Source: Crotalaria pallida (lineage: Eukaryota; Streptophyta; Magnoliopsida; Fabales; Fabaceae). From it: a DNA stretch of 64,000 nucleotides. The first letter of the stretch is position 1, and every line of letters starts with the position of its first letter. Location: NCBI GenBank assembly GCA_037953625.1, contig CM075651.1:139900501-139964500 (forward strand), given 5' to 3'. The notes beneath the pieces were generated by a model, which was not told the origin of the DNA, searched no databases, and saw only the letters and a list, made by a program, of their open reading frames with translations. Positions 34,386 through 45,253 of this stretch are shown piece by piece. The position numbers and the translations under genes are program-made.

Positions 34386-34546
34386 CATAAATGATTCTTA
34401 TTGAAGATAGAAATGGTCTATATGGTTTAAATTTGCCTAAATACAATACATTGAACTTTTTTAGAAAAAGTGCAATACTGTGAACTTAATTTTGAGCAAT
34501 TGCAAACAAAAGAAGGCATTGTGAAGAGTGAAGTAAACTTTATATG
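34386..34546. other. 3' flank of the decarboxylase gene
   Basis: AT-rich spacer containing the likely 3' UTR of the minus-strand gene that ends at 34547. Nothing else is recognised. Confidence 0.5.
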
Positions 34547-37500
34547 CTAGAAAACACCTAGTAAAGAATTTGTATGTTCCTGAACCAACTTCCATGCCTT
34601 AATCACATGGTGTTCCTCTGTCAAGGTTGCACCTATAGCACATCTAATCACAAAAGCTCCTTCAACTTCACCATGAGTCATGTATGCACTACCAGAACTA
34701 TTAATTAAATCCAACAATTTACGATTCATTTCATTAACTGAAGGACGTTCACCATTTCTTAGTTTCCCATTAGGCTCAACTTTCGTTCCATTGGAACACC
34801 TATTAACAATTGCTGATGGTGAAATCCTAAAGCAAACCAAGGAGAAATTACAGGGCACAAAAATCTCAAACCTTTTATCCCATCTTACTAGTCCTTCAAA
34901 GGTTTTAGCCATTTCCACATGGTGTCTCAAAAAGTTCCTAAGGTTGTCAACACCATAGCTTCTTAAAACAAGCCATAATTTGAGTGCATTAAACTTCCTG
35001 CTTAAGGTTATCTGCCAATCTTTGTAATCTATCACTTGCTTTGACTCGGAAGCCTTGTTCCTCAAGTAATGAGGATTTGTTGAGAGGGACTTGTTTAGAG
35101 CAGTGTGATCTTTCACCCAAAGGCAGCAACAAGTTAAATTAGATAGAAACCATTTATGTGCATTAAAACTAAAAGAGTTTACATGTTCAACTCCATCAAT
35201 GCAATATCTGAACTCTGGACAAATGCAAGCTGCACCTGCATAAGCAGCATCTACATGGACCCAAATGCCATAATCTTTTGCCACATTACACAATGTGCCC
35301 ACAGGATCAATGGCTGCTGTTGCAGTTGCCCCCACATTAGCACATAGGTAACAAGGAATCAAACCATTTTCTACATCCAAAAGAATAGTAGAGAGCAATG
35401 AATCTGCAGACAAAGTGAATGAACTTGACCTTTTGGTTTTGATGGCTCTAAAGTTCTTTGGGTGGATCCCAGCAATTTGAGATGCTTTTTGAAATGCACT
35501 GTGTGTTTGATCAGAACCATAGACAACAAGTTTTCCTATATTTTCTATACCAACTTTGGAGAGAGTTTTGTCTCTTGCAGCCACTAGTGTGCACAAAAGG
35601 CCTTCACAAGTAGTCCCTAATAGCACCCCACCACCACTTTCATTACCAGAGAAAAGGAAGGTTTTTGGGAGCCTTAGCATTTGGCCAAGCCAATCCATGA
35701 CTATACTTTCAAGCTCAGTTGCAGCTGGTGATGAAATCCAATTGAATCCAACTATACCAAATCCAGTGCTTAGAATCTCACCTATAAACCCTGCCATTGA
35801 AAATATAATAGTTGTCTTAGTTCCTTAGTTAATAAATGATTTTTTTTAAAGACAGAGTGAAGAAGTCACAGAGAAGAATTTTAGAGAATTTGTTTAGATT
35901 TGTGGAGGAAGGTACAAGAAAGGGAAAAACTGAGAAATATATATTTTAAGAGAAAAATTGTCGTTGGTCCGAAACTAATCTTCTGCGTTACAGAGTTTAC
36001 TGAGCATTTATTTTTTAATTTTTTTAATGAAGAGTTATTCAAAATATTTTTTAATACAGATTTTTAATGCATATTTATTAAAATATGTCAATTTGTAAAT
36101 CAGATTTACTCAATATAATTTTTTTACTTGTGTCAGAAAACATATATTAAAAAAAATTCAAATCCAAATAACAAAAACATGCACATGAAAAAAAACACAC
36201 AGTAAAAAATTTACTATTGTGATTTTATGCCCGCCCGCATTGACAAATTAAAAAGTGAAAAGTGTAAAACAAGTCAACCATATTGCTAAAATGGGCCTTG
36301 GCCCGCGGGGCCCGTCCGCCGCTCGCAATTTTTGCGAGCAAAGCACAAGTTTTTGTAAAAATAATTAAATCATGCTCGTCCGCCCGAGCCGTTATTTTTC
36401 CGAGCGGGCCACAGGCTTCCCGTGGGCTTGAATATTTAAAAAAAAAATCACTTTAGTATCAACATGGTTTGCGGACAATTTTGCGGGCGGGCGGCAAATA
36501 AAGAAAAAAATATTAATTAATTATTTTTTAAATGCGGGCTGCCTGCGCCCGCACGTAGGGCGGGCAGGGCCTGAAAATTAGGCCCTAAATAATTTTACTT
36601 GCGGGTCATGCCCGCCCGCCCGTTTTGCCAATGCTAATCACCAGTAATTACTTTAATTGATTACTTGTTCCGTTTCTTTATATCTGTCATGTTTAAAAAA
36701 AGAATATACTTTTTAAACAATTTTGGTTTTCAATAAATTAATTAAATTTTTCTATAACATATTCTTTCTCTTTAGGTGTTATTACTTTTTATTCGCTACT
36801 TACTTAAATTAATATTTTATTAAATATGGGTAAACATAAAAGATAATATTTATTACATTCTTGAACTTTTAAATGGGATATATATATATATATGTGGAAA
36901 AAAAATTTCAGAATGATAAATAGTCTCTCCGGTCATATATGTAAGACTCTTTTGGAAAAATTCTCATTCACCAAGTAAGTGGATTAAGATTATTAGTGGT
37001 ATTGAAGATATAAATATTTAATATTATATTTTTTCAAAACTAACCCTATATTGAGATTCTAAAAAATGTTGATTTAATAGTGATAATTTTGAAAAAAAAA
37101 AAATAATTAAATGTTATTAAAATTTGGAATAAGATCATACAAATAAGACTAAATTTTTTCATAGAAGGGTCTCCCAAATAAAATCGAGGGAGTAATAAAG
37201 AAGGGAAGGATTAATAATTAACACAACTATATCTCTAGCTAGTACCTGCTATGCTACTACTGCTGGGGAAGTAGCCATAATAGTTAGGACTCATCCAATG
37301 AGTGATACCAGGGATGATATGCTCTTTCACATCTTCAAGTATTGATTCGATGGGTTCAGGGCCTAATGGTGCTGAAGATGGCAAACGTTGTTTAAGGTAA
37401 CCAGGTTCCACGTGGCTTAAAACAGGATAGTTGCCTACATTGGCATAATAATCAGCGAGAAAGTCAATCATCATGTACCCTTGCCTCTTGAATTCTTCTG

Positions 37501-37570
37501 GGTCCAGAGGGCTAATGATCTTTGTTGAATCATCACTTTTAGTTTCAGGGTTGAGATTCAGTGAGTTCAT
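34547..37570 (-). CDS. Aromatic-L-amino-acid decarboxylase, tyrosine/DOPA-decarboxylase-like
   Basis: A PLP enzyme of group II decarboxylases, cytosolic, converting an aromatic amino acid to its amine. Exon 1 is 37570-37246 and exon 2 is 35790-34547. They join in phase across a GT-AG intron (SIA-G-FIGEIL) to give 522 aa, normal for plant members. Visible landmarks are SSPAATELE (about 127-135), H205 in the THSA motif (stacks on PLP), D289 in VHVDAAYAG, and the PLP lysine K321 in NAHKW. Catalytic-loop Y350 (NPHYLRNK) is the residue kept in true decarboxylases and replaced by Phe in aldehyde synthases. S372 (WQITLSRKF) is the residue reported to favour phenolic substrates, with Gly favouring indolic ones. 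The prediction is therefore tyrosine/DOPA to tyramine/dopamine. The stretch SGNESGGGV has two extra residues compared with the usual SGNGGGV. No lesion is visible. Confidence 0.9.
36225..36645. repeat. GC-rich repeat inside the decarboxylase intron
   Basis: In very AT-rich surroundings this block holds many CCCGCCCGC / GCGGGCGGGC runs and palindromes such as GCTCGCAATTTTTGCGAGC. It looks like a non-autonomous DNA transposon (hAT-like guess), but I could not define matching termini or a target duplication. Confidence 0.4.
36923..37192. mobile_element. Stowaway-type MITE, family 3 (intron copy)
   Basis: The ends TCTCTCCGGTCATATATG and AAATAAAATCGAGGGAG are imperfect inverted repeats inside TA dinucleotides. 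Internal motifs (GTAAGACTCTTTTGG, TTCAAAACTAACCCTATA) match the copies at 40824-41095 and 42918-43193. Confidence 0.7.
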
Positions 37571-37645
37571 TTCTTTTTTTGGATATTTTATGTGAAAGCA
37601 ATATTGCTTCGTAAGTCATGCATGTGTCCTGCTGTGTATTGCACA

Positions 37646-37654
37646 TATTTATAT
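37646..37654 (-). promoter_or_regulatory. Probable TATA box of the decarboxylase gene
   Basis: On the minus strand this reads ATATAAATA, about 76-84 bases upstream of the ATG at 37570. That leaves room for a short 5' UTR. No other promoter signal can be claimed. Confidence 0.5.
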
Positions 37655-39211
37655 CCTTTTTCCACTCTCATTTTATTTGTCGTTTTAGCCTTTGTACCTC
37701 ATTCTAAATTATTTGTTGTTTTAGGGATTTAAGGGTGTATGAATTGATTTTTTTCAATTTTAACATTATATTTAATATGTTGAAATATGTGAGATGAGTG
37801 ATAATTAATGCAGTGTAAAAATATATATATGTGTGTAGTGTATGTATCAATTTTGTCAAGTGAATACGAGAGTGAATCAGTTATCGATACACTACATGAT
37901 GTATTTTTGGTGGTGTAGCACTTGACAAGGATACTCCCGATTCTACTATTCCTCGTGAAAAAGGAATGTAGACACACGTAATTATTAAATGTAGGATTTA
38001 GAGAAAACATACATGAAAATACTCAACATGTGTGTTAATATATACCCGTTTGACTATATTTGTGGTATTTACAAGGGAGAGTCCAATAGAATGATAATTT
38101 TATCTTATTCAACTCTCCTTTCCCTTTCCCTTCCCCCATGAATGGTATTTGTGGTCCATGACGATTGATGTGGTTGGCACCACCAGTGGTGCCATGGGTA
38201 TGAGCCATTGATCTCAACGAAATACAAAATGGAAGGTTCAAATCATTTACTTGCAAACTTTTATATGGATAAAAATACATTTATGTATTTATGATTAAAA
38301 AACGTTTAAATACGAAATGATAGAATGGGCTGATATATTCAATGGGTTGATGCGGAATTTGTGTTGGGCCAGGAAGAAAAACTTTGACAATAGATTTTAA
38401 TATGTTTGGGCCAACGTTTTTTTTTACCCATACGAAGAAAATTAAAAAACTTGATAATAAATTGAAAATGTGAATAAGGAACATATGCAAATTAAAAGTT
38501 TAATATAAAAATAATAATGTTATCGTAAAATAAATATTAAGCAAATCTTTATTTTATTCGCACATAAGAAAATAATTTTGGCAATGTAAAAATTAATTTT
38601 TATAGAGTTAACGAAATACAATTAAATATTACCTTAATAATTTAAAAAAAAAATATATATATATATATTAAAAAATAAAAGTTGTAGAGTTTGTATATAA
38701 AAAAATATTAAGATGTATGTCCTTAATTAGTCAATCATAAACATAATATATCACTTCTAAAATTTTGATTTACTATTTTTACTTGAATTTTGGACAAAAT
38801 TATGTTTTATGTATTTTACCAAAATAATATAAGACGGAAGGAGTATAATTTTTTTTTTATGTATTTTACTTCAATTTTACCTCGTGTGGCAATTAATACA
38901 CGACGGAAAAAAAAAAACTGCATTGTATCATTGATTTTTTCATTAAAGTTAAAGTTTAACCGTTGATTGATAATTATCTTATGTGTTTTATGAATTGTTT
39001 CTAAATAAATAAGGTCTTTTTGCTGATGTGGTGCCAATTTTTTGTCTTCTTTTATAATCATTAATTTTTTTCACTACTTAATAAACCAAGACTTATTAAA
39101 TAGAGTCTAACATAAAAAATAACATTTATTACACTCTTAAATTTTTTAAAGGAAAAGATATAAAAAAAAAACAAAAAATCTTTTTCACAAAAGAATATAT
39201 AATAAAAATAT
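37655..39211. other. Intergenic DNA upstream of the decarboxylase gene
   Basis: AT-rich, with homopolymer and (TA)n runs (about 38650-38668). No reading frame resembles a protein. It presumably includes the promoter of the decarboxylase gene. Confidence 0.5.
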
Positions 39212-39363
39212 AAATGATTTCTGCCGTGGGCATGGAAAATGCTTTGTTGGTAGAGGCAAAACTCACTTCGGTGATCTCTACGCCTCGGAGGAGATTAGTC
39301 TTCGACTGTCGGCTGGGGGATATCCTTGATGTACACAAAAAAAAATAAAAATAAAAATGATTT
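39212..39363 (+). mobile_element. SINE fragment with 9-bp target duplication
   Basis: The body (39221 to an A-rich tail ending about 39354) is flanked by AAATGATTT at 39212-39220 and 39355-39363. The 3' part, GATTAGTC ... GGGGGATATCC before the tail, resembles the 3' domain of the other SINEs here. The 5' end lacks a convincing A box, so it is probably truncated. Confidence 0.6.
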
Positions 39364-39408
39364 AAAGACCTACAAAACTACAAATCTACACATAAAAATG
39401 GTAGGGTT

Positions 39409-39676
39409 AATAGTCACTTTGATCCCCGAAAGATAAACCAGTCATCAATTTAGTTTTTAAAAGATTTTTTTACATCAATTTAGTCCTCCAAAGATCCACG
39501 TGGGACCACATTGGTCCTTTTAGGGACATGTTTGATGACCATATGAATCTTTCGATGACCAAAATTTACACTACTTGATGCCATGTTGATCTTTATGGGA
39601 CTAAATTGATGTGAAAAATCTTTCAAGGGCTAAATTGATGACCAACTTATCTTTTGGGGACCAAAGTGACAATTTT
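39409..39676. mobile_element. MITE with long inverted repeats
   Basis: The left arm (GTCACTTTGATCCCCGAAAG...CATCAATTTAG) and the right arm (CTAAATTGATGACC...GGGGACCAAAGTGAC) are about 100-bp inverted copies. Its target duplication is unclear. Confidence 0.65.
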
Positions 39677-40386
39677 ACTTTTAAAAGTACATCTGTTGTA
39701 AGTCGTAACTAATGTAATTACACATTGATACAGTCTAGCAGAAAGGAATTGGCTACAGACATTGAAGCACTGAAGAAGAAAATTGCTGGAACTGAATAGA
39801 AGAATGGTATTAGCAGGTACCAAGTGAAGTTGATCTTTAACTGGAACATCATTTGTTCTCATTTTGCTGTATTTCCTGTATAAGTTGCATGTGTATCCCC
39901 CGGTGTAGAATAGAATTGCTCTCAACCTCTACTACCCGTGTATCAACCTCATTTCTTTGCTGAAATAATGTAGTGGATTTTATGTATAAAATATGGCTCT
40001 GAATGGAAACTATGGAGTATGGATCTTTTACGTCTTCTGTTAATGACCGAGGAGTTAACACCGCGCTAGAGTTATGATTCAGGTAACCTTTTCATCCTTG
40101 GAATGTAGGCTTCCTCTTTGGATTAACAATAAACGAGATTCTGGCTCACTCAAATACCGAAAGTACTTGCAAGAAGCGTATAATTTGCAAATGGACATTA
40201 TTTTGAGGTTAAAATAATAAAACTCAATTGGCCCTTTAACATTTTCTTTTAGTTCAAATCTTTTCCATAAGTTGAATTGTTAGGCTATGTAATTTTATGT
40301 ATTGCATGTCCTTGCCAAGCATAATTTCTTCCGTAACATCCGTGTTTATCTTTCTTCTCTTCAAAATCACTTGAGGTTAAAATATA
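39677..40386. other. Intergenic DNA, nothing recognised
   Basis: No coding signal on either strand and no repeat structure I could identify. Confidence 0.4.
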
Positions 40387-40611
40387 CTCTCTCCATTTCA
40401 CATGATGGTAAAAAATTGACAATTTTTTGTCCCAAAGTTAAAATAATAAATGAAAAATTTAGAAATTATAAATTTTGAATTGTGATTGATTGATCAATTC
40501 TAAATGCATTAAATTAGATGTTTGATAATTGATTATTGTGTTAGACAAATCATTCTCCTTAATCTTTTAACTTTTTCAATTTCTTACCATCCTTGTGAGT
40601 GAGAAGGAGTA
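40387..40611. mobile_element. Stowaway-type MITE, family 4
   Basis: The left end CTCTCTCCATTTCACATGATGGTAA and the right end TTACCATCCTTGTGAGTGAGAAGGAG are inverted repeats in a TA context. Confidence 0.65.
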
Positions 40612-40823
40612 AGTAATTAGATTGTGTTATCGAGGGCACTCTTTAAGAAATTTGAAAAACGAAGTTGAACATTTTTCGATATATAAAATACATTCCTATG
40701 TAAAACTACCTTTTTTTTCTCTTTAAACAACATCCTAAAAAAACATAACACTTGTTAACATTTTTCCATATAATTTAGAAGATCCAAATCTCTCTTCCAA
40801 TGTCATTTCAAGTTTAACACATA

Positions 40824-41095
40824 GTCCCTCCGGTTTTATTTACAAGACCCTTTTGGGGTTTTCACTCCCATCAAGAAGAGTGGATAAATTTGTTAGTGAC
40901 ATTGGAAATGTGAAAATTTGATATACTTTTTCAAAACCACCCCTATAATTATTATTGGAACTCTAAAAAGTGTTGACTTTATAGGGGTGTTAGTGGAAAG
41001 AAGTAATTAAATGCTATTGAAAATTGAAAAGGGGTCTTATAAATAGGACCAAAATAAAAACCCCGATAGGATCTTATAAATAGGACCAGAGTGAG
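40824..41095. mobile_element. Stowaway-type MITE, family 3
   Basis: It starts GTCCCTCCGGTTTTATTTAC and ends TATAAATAGGACCAGAGTGAG, inside TA. It shares internal AAGACCCTTTTGG and AACACTTTTTAGA-type segments with 36923-37192 and 42918-43193. A short internal duplication of the right end (TCTTATAAATAGGACCA) lies at about 41035-41088. Confidence 0.72.
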
Positions 41096-41169
41096 TACTT
41101 TCTTATTAGGTGAAGTTTAAAGATCTATCTTTCCAACATCCTTTCAAGTTCAACACATACTTTCTTATT

Positions 41170-41702
41170 GACTAAACTGTCACTTTAGTCCTTTACTTTG
41201 TAAGGAACTTTCATTTTAGTCCCTGATTTTTCAATAATTCCTTTTTAGTCCCTCACTTTGAAAAAACCTAATTACGTTAGTCTCTAACAACTTTCTTCGT
41301 TCATAGACCTTAACATCTTACACACGTGACCGTTAAATAACTTATACGACGTCTAGTTATTGTGCTGCTGCCACTTATTCATCAGTTGCTGTATTTTCAT
41401 CAACTGCCAGAGTTTCAGCAGCTGTCTTATCTACCTCTTTAGCGGCCTTACTTCCTTAACCTCTTCTTCCTCCATTTTTTGTCTTTTCAATTCAGCATCA
41501 TGTGTAAGATAATTACGGCCACGTGTGTATATGTTATTTAATGGCTACGTGTGTAAGACGTTAATGTTTATGAATAGAGAAAGTTGTCAGGGACTAACGT
41601 GAGTAACTTTTTTAAAGTGTGGGGCTAAAGAGGAATTATTGAAAAGTCAGAGACTAAAGTAAAATATCTTACAAAATGAGGGACTAAAGTGACAGTTTAG
41701 TT
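41170..41702. mobile_element. Mutator-like MITE with 10-bp target duplication
   Basis: The termini ACTAAACTGTCACTTTAGTCC and GGGACTAAAGTGACAGTTTAGT are inverted copies extending about 110 bp. The element is flanked by CTTTCTTATT at 41160-41169 and 41703-41712. A 9-11 bp duplication is the hallmark of Mutator-type transposition. Confidence 0.75.
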
Positions 41703-41712
41703 CTTTCTTATT

Positions 41713-42242
41713 AGGTGAACTTTTAGAGACTCACTTAATACACCAAAGCATGATTGGTTTGGCTTAAAATTTTAGTTTTGGCTTTATTTTAAGAAATAAT
41801 CATAATCTATTGGTTGTTTGTCAATGCAGATTATAATCTTAAATTATATTTTTGGAAAAATAATCAAAAACTAAATACTCCCGCATAGTAGCGGAAGATT
41901 ATTTTTTGTAAGATTATTTTTTTACACCATTGTAATTTTCCTATTCTACCCTTATCACTCTAACACATTAACTACCCCTTGTCATATCATAACTTTTTTG
42001 TAATTTACTCAGTAAAATAATATTCTTTACATTATCTAAAACAGATTAGCTTAAATTTATTTTTCAGTTAAGATATCCAAACATAAACAGATTATAATAT
42101 CAGATTATAATCACAGAAAAAATAATCATAACCTCATTTTAGCATCAATATCAAATACGCACCAAATGTACGTGCTTTAGTCTAAATCTTTTTATGTGTA
42201 CTTTTTAGAAATATAAATCCTTTAGATTGAACCCCTTAAATA
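41713..42242. other. Intergenic DNA, nothing recognised
   Basis: AT-rich, with a weak inverted similarity between GGCTTAAAATTTTAG-type and TAATCACAGAAAAAATAATC-type stretches that may be a decayed MITE. No gene. Confidence 0.35.
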
Positions 42243-42251
42243 ACGTATTGA

Positions 42252-42818
42252 GGGAATTGCTTTTTGGTCCCCACATATGATTTTTTGGCCCCCATTTATA
42301 ATTTGCCTGGACTAAAATACCTTTAAGTTTGTTAAAATTTCCGGTAATATCAAACCGGAATCTTTCTGATTTCACTTAACGGAATAAATTTAGATCCCTT
42401 TTCCGGTTTGTTTGATAAAGTTTCAATCAAATAGCTGTCGGAAGATTTCCGACTTAACCGAACCGGAAAGAGTTTCGGTTAAGCCAAATGGGAATAATTC
42501 GTTTAAGTAAAACCAGAAACATTTCGATTAAGCAAAACCAGAACAAATTTAGACCCCTTTCCGGTTTGTGAGGTCCAGTTACAATATAAAAATGAGTTGG
42601 AATCTTTCCGACTTAACCGAACCGAAAAGAGTTTTCCTTAAGTCAAACCGGAATAAGTTCATTTAAGTAAAACCGGAAGCATTTCGGTTAAGCAGAACCA
42701 GAAAGACTTCTCCGATTTCATAGAACCGAAAATGTTAACACCCTTAAGAGTATTTTGGTCTACGAAAATATGAAATGGGGACCAAAAAGTCGAAAAAGGG
42801 GACCAAAAAGCAATTTCC
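42252..42818. mobile_element. Mutator-like MITE with internal tandem repeats
   Basis: The left end GGGAATTGCTTTTTGGTCCCC and the right end GGGGACCAAAAAGCAATTTCC are inverted repeats. The flanks ACGTATTGA (42243-42251) and AAGTATTGA (42819-42827) match at 8 of 9 bases. The centre repeats a degenerate ~29-bp unit with AACCGGAA and TTCGGTTAAGC several times. Confidence 0.72.
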
Positions 42819-42883
42819 AAGTATTGACCCCCTTGAGGCCTTGACTGGATAACTTGTCGTTTCCTGAAATTCAAAAGATTGTA

Positions 42884-43442
42884 CTCCCTCCGACTTGAAA
42901 CATAAGCAAAAAATATACTCCCTCCGTTCGTATTTATAAGACCCTTTTGACACTGTTATTTTGTCCCTATTTATAAAACTCTTTACCAATTTTCAATGAT
43001 TATTAATTATTTTTTCCACAAATACCCCTATTTATTTAACACTTTTTAGATTCTCAATAATATTAATAGAGGTAATTTTGAAAATACATATCAAAAGTTC
43101 ACATTTCCAATACAATTAACTAAATTATTTTACTTTCTTAATGGACGTGAAATCCCCCAAATGGGTCTTATATTTAGGGACGGAGGGACGGAGTACTTCT
43201 TTTGGTTTAAAATATAAGCAAAAATAATCAACTTTTTTAAATTTTATTTCATTCTTAATGCAACTTTCCTAAAACATTCCTAGAAAATTGTTATCTTATT
43301 TAATTTTTGTTTCATTCTCAATACAACTTTCCTAAAATACCTTTATTATGTTATAAATTTTAGAAAATTAAATACAATCAATTAACCTCTTTAATGAGAG
43401 TAAACTTAGTTAAAATTGCTTATAATTTGAGCCAGAGAAAAG
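42884..43442. mobile_element. Nested Stowaway pair
   Basis: The outer element has ends CTCCCTCCGACTTGAAACATAA (42884) and TTATAATTTGAGCCAGAGAAAAG (43442) in TA. An inner family-3 element, 42918-43193, sits between TA dinucleotides just inside the left end. It starts CTCCCTCCGTTCGTATTTAT and ends ATATTTAGGGACGGAGGGACGGAG. Confidence 0.65.
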
Positions 43443-43467
43443 TAAAAAAAAAATTACTGTGTCGGTG

Positions 43468-43504
43468 CACATTCCATGCATATATAACACGGGTTCCACG
43501 CTAG
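43468..43504 (+). mobile_element. Possible Helitron 3' end, degenerate
   Basis: CCATGCATATATAACACGGG followed by TTCCACGCTAG and then T resembles the hairpin-plus-CTAG terminus of plant Helitrons, but the stem is imperfect. Confidence 0.3.
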
Positions 43505-43860
43505 TTTCATAGTGTTCTACTTGGAGGGGGTAGCACAGCCCCACAAAGATAATGCAAATTCTTAAAGGGAAGTAACACTACTAACATGGGTATCCTGTAT
43601 CGTGGGACTTAAATAATTTAGGATGGAACCAAAAAATCGCATTTCTCCTAATTTGAGATAAAAGAAAAATTGAAGTTTTAAATGAAATTGAAACTTCCAT
43701 TCCATTCCATTCCATTTCCTTAATCCAAACATTGCCTTTAAAAAAAAGTCATGACAAGAATTTGTTGAGTATAAAACGAGCAATAACAGGTTTCCGAATA
43801 ATGTTATTCGTGGGGCGGCAACGGTGGCTCAATAATAACAAAGGGCAGTTATTATGATTA

Positions 43861-43888
43861 CTAGACCCAACTCCGTGTGATACACGGG
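43861..43888 (-). mobile_element. Helitron 3' end (minus strand)
   Basis: On the minus strand the order is CCGTGTATCACACGG (6-bp stem, 3-base loop), eight bases, CTAG, then T. A short GC-rich hairpin a few bases before CTRR, inserted between A and T, is the Helitron 3' signature. The element would extend to the right of 43861; its 5' end was not found. Confidence 0.55.
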
Positions 43889-43958
43889 AGAAATACAAAA
43901 TTGATAAAACATTTCGTAAATTTGCAATTAATATTAGTTGTGTCAGGAATAATAATAT

Positions 43959-44770
43959 GAACCATTACTTGTGTCAGAAAGCATATAATAAAATAATTCA
44001 AATTCAAATAACAAAAACATGTAAATAAATAAAAAGAACACAGAAAACCCAAAGCATTTTTTTTAATATATTAGATTTATTAAAATTAAAAAAAATCTGG
44101 ATTACCAAAAACCGGTACATGATAGAAGCACCCTTGTTTTATATTTTATTTGTTTGGACCATTACCTGTGTTAGGAAGCATATGATAAAAAATAAGTACA
44201 AAGAACATAAGTGTAAAATATCATAGTTTGATAATCGTACTTAAAAAGAACATAGAAAACTTAAAACATATTTTTTTAATATATTATATTTATTAAAATA
44301 ACAAAAAATAAAAAAAAGAGCCGGAACAACAAAAATCGGTGCATGGTAGAAACACCCTTGTTTTATATTTTACTTGTTTGGACCATTACATGTGTTAGGA
44401 AGCATATAATAAAAAAATTCAAATCTAAATAACAACAACATGTAAATAAAAAAAACACAGAAAATGCAAAGCATAATTTTTTTTAATATATTAGATTTAT
44501 TAAAATAAAAAAATAAAAAAAGAGTCGGAGCACAAAAACCGGTGCATGGTAGAAGCACCCTTATTTTATATTTTATTTGTTTGGACCATTACCGGTGTTA
44601 GGAAACATATAATAAAAAAATTCAAATTCAAATAACAAAAACATGCACATAAAAATAACATAGAAAATCCAAAGCATATTTTTTTTAATATATTAGATTT
44701 ATTAAAATAAAAAAAATAAAGAAAAAAGAACCGAATCACCAAAATCGTTTCATGGTAAAAGCACTCTTGT
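43959..44770. repeat. Four tandem copies of a ~200-bp unit
   Basis: Units start at about 43959, 44158, 44382 and 44585, each with ACCATTAC-TGTGTTAGGAAGC near the start. They then have AATTCAAATNNAAATAACAA, a TTAATATATTAGATTTATTAAAAT segment, and finally CACCAAAAACCGGTGCATGGTAGAAGCACCC variants. The units are diverged (indels, one with a replaced internal segment). They begin about 100 bp inside the Helitron 3' end at 43861. A single fragment of the unit lies in the decarboxylase intron (36117-36215). Confidence 0.75.
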
Positions 44771-45068
44771 ACTGTTTGGGCGGGATAGTCAAAATAGAAG
44801 GGAGTAGTTTTTAATTTTTATTTTTTTTAAACGTGAGGGATGGGCAGGATTTATTTTTTTTTAAAAAAAAAAAAAAGAAAAAGAAGGAGAGAATGGGCGG
44901 GAATTTGGGAGTGGGTGAGGGATAGTCGGATAGATAACAATTGCATGACACACACTGACACACATCAGTGATAGCTTGATTTGGCAATGTCGATTTATGG
45001 AGTGTAATTTGTGGCTATAATAAGTAGTGCACGTAGAATTTGTCCGAATATTTGAGTCAGAATTGTGT

Positions 45069-45253
45069 ATTTTTTTTTTTTTTTTTTTTTGCATCCTGGT
45101 ATCCGGCCCACTGGGCCGACTAATCCAGTTCGAGGGGGGTCCCGGGGTTAAGGTTTTATTCCTCTCCCAACGTTGTTGCGGGGGATCGAACCGTGGTCCG
45201 CCTTACCAAGTGCAGCCCCTGGCACCACTGCACCAACAGCTCGTTGGTTGTAT
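45069..45253 (-). mobile_element. tRNA-derived SINE, copy 1
   Basis: The body is 45091-45248 on the minus strand with a poly(A) tail seen as the T-run at 45071-45090. It is almost identical to 58128-58300. Internal pol III boxes are conserved (A box TGGTGCAGTGG, B box close to GGTTCGATCCC). TGTAT plus Ts on both sides (45066-45070, 45249-45253) is the probable target duplication. Confidence 0.82.

Larger units (their letters stand above)
35791..37245 (-). other. Intron of the decarboxylase gene, loaded with repeats
   Basis: This 1455-bp intron contains three foreign segments. 36117-36215 is a fragment of the ~200-bp tandem unit found at 43959-44770. About 36225-36645 is a GC-rich dispersed repeat. 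36923-37192 is a Stowaway-type MITE. The donor GTACTAG and the acceptor ATGGCAG at the exon edges are intact. Confidence 0.8.

Noticed and set aside
43562..43783. 73-codon minus-strand frame with repeated CCATT
   Set aside because: Low-complexity (CCATT)n and AT-rich sequence; no domain and no gene context.
44093..44770. Possible CRISPR-like array
   Set aside because: Units are about 200 bp, diverged and contiguous, with no short constant repeat separated by unique spacers. The genome is also clearly eukaryotic.
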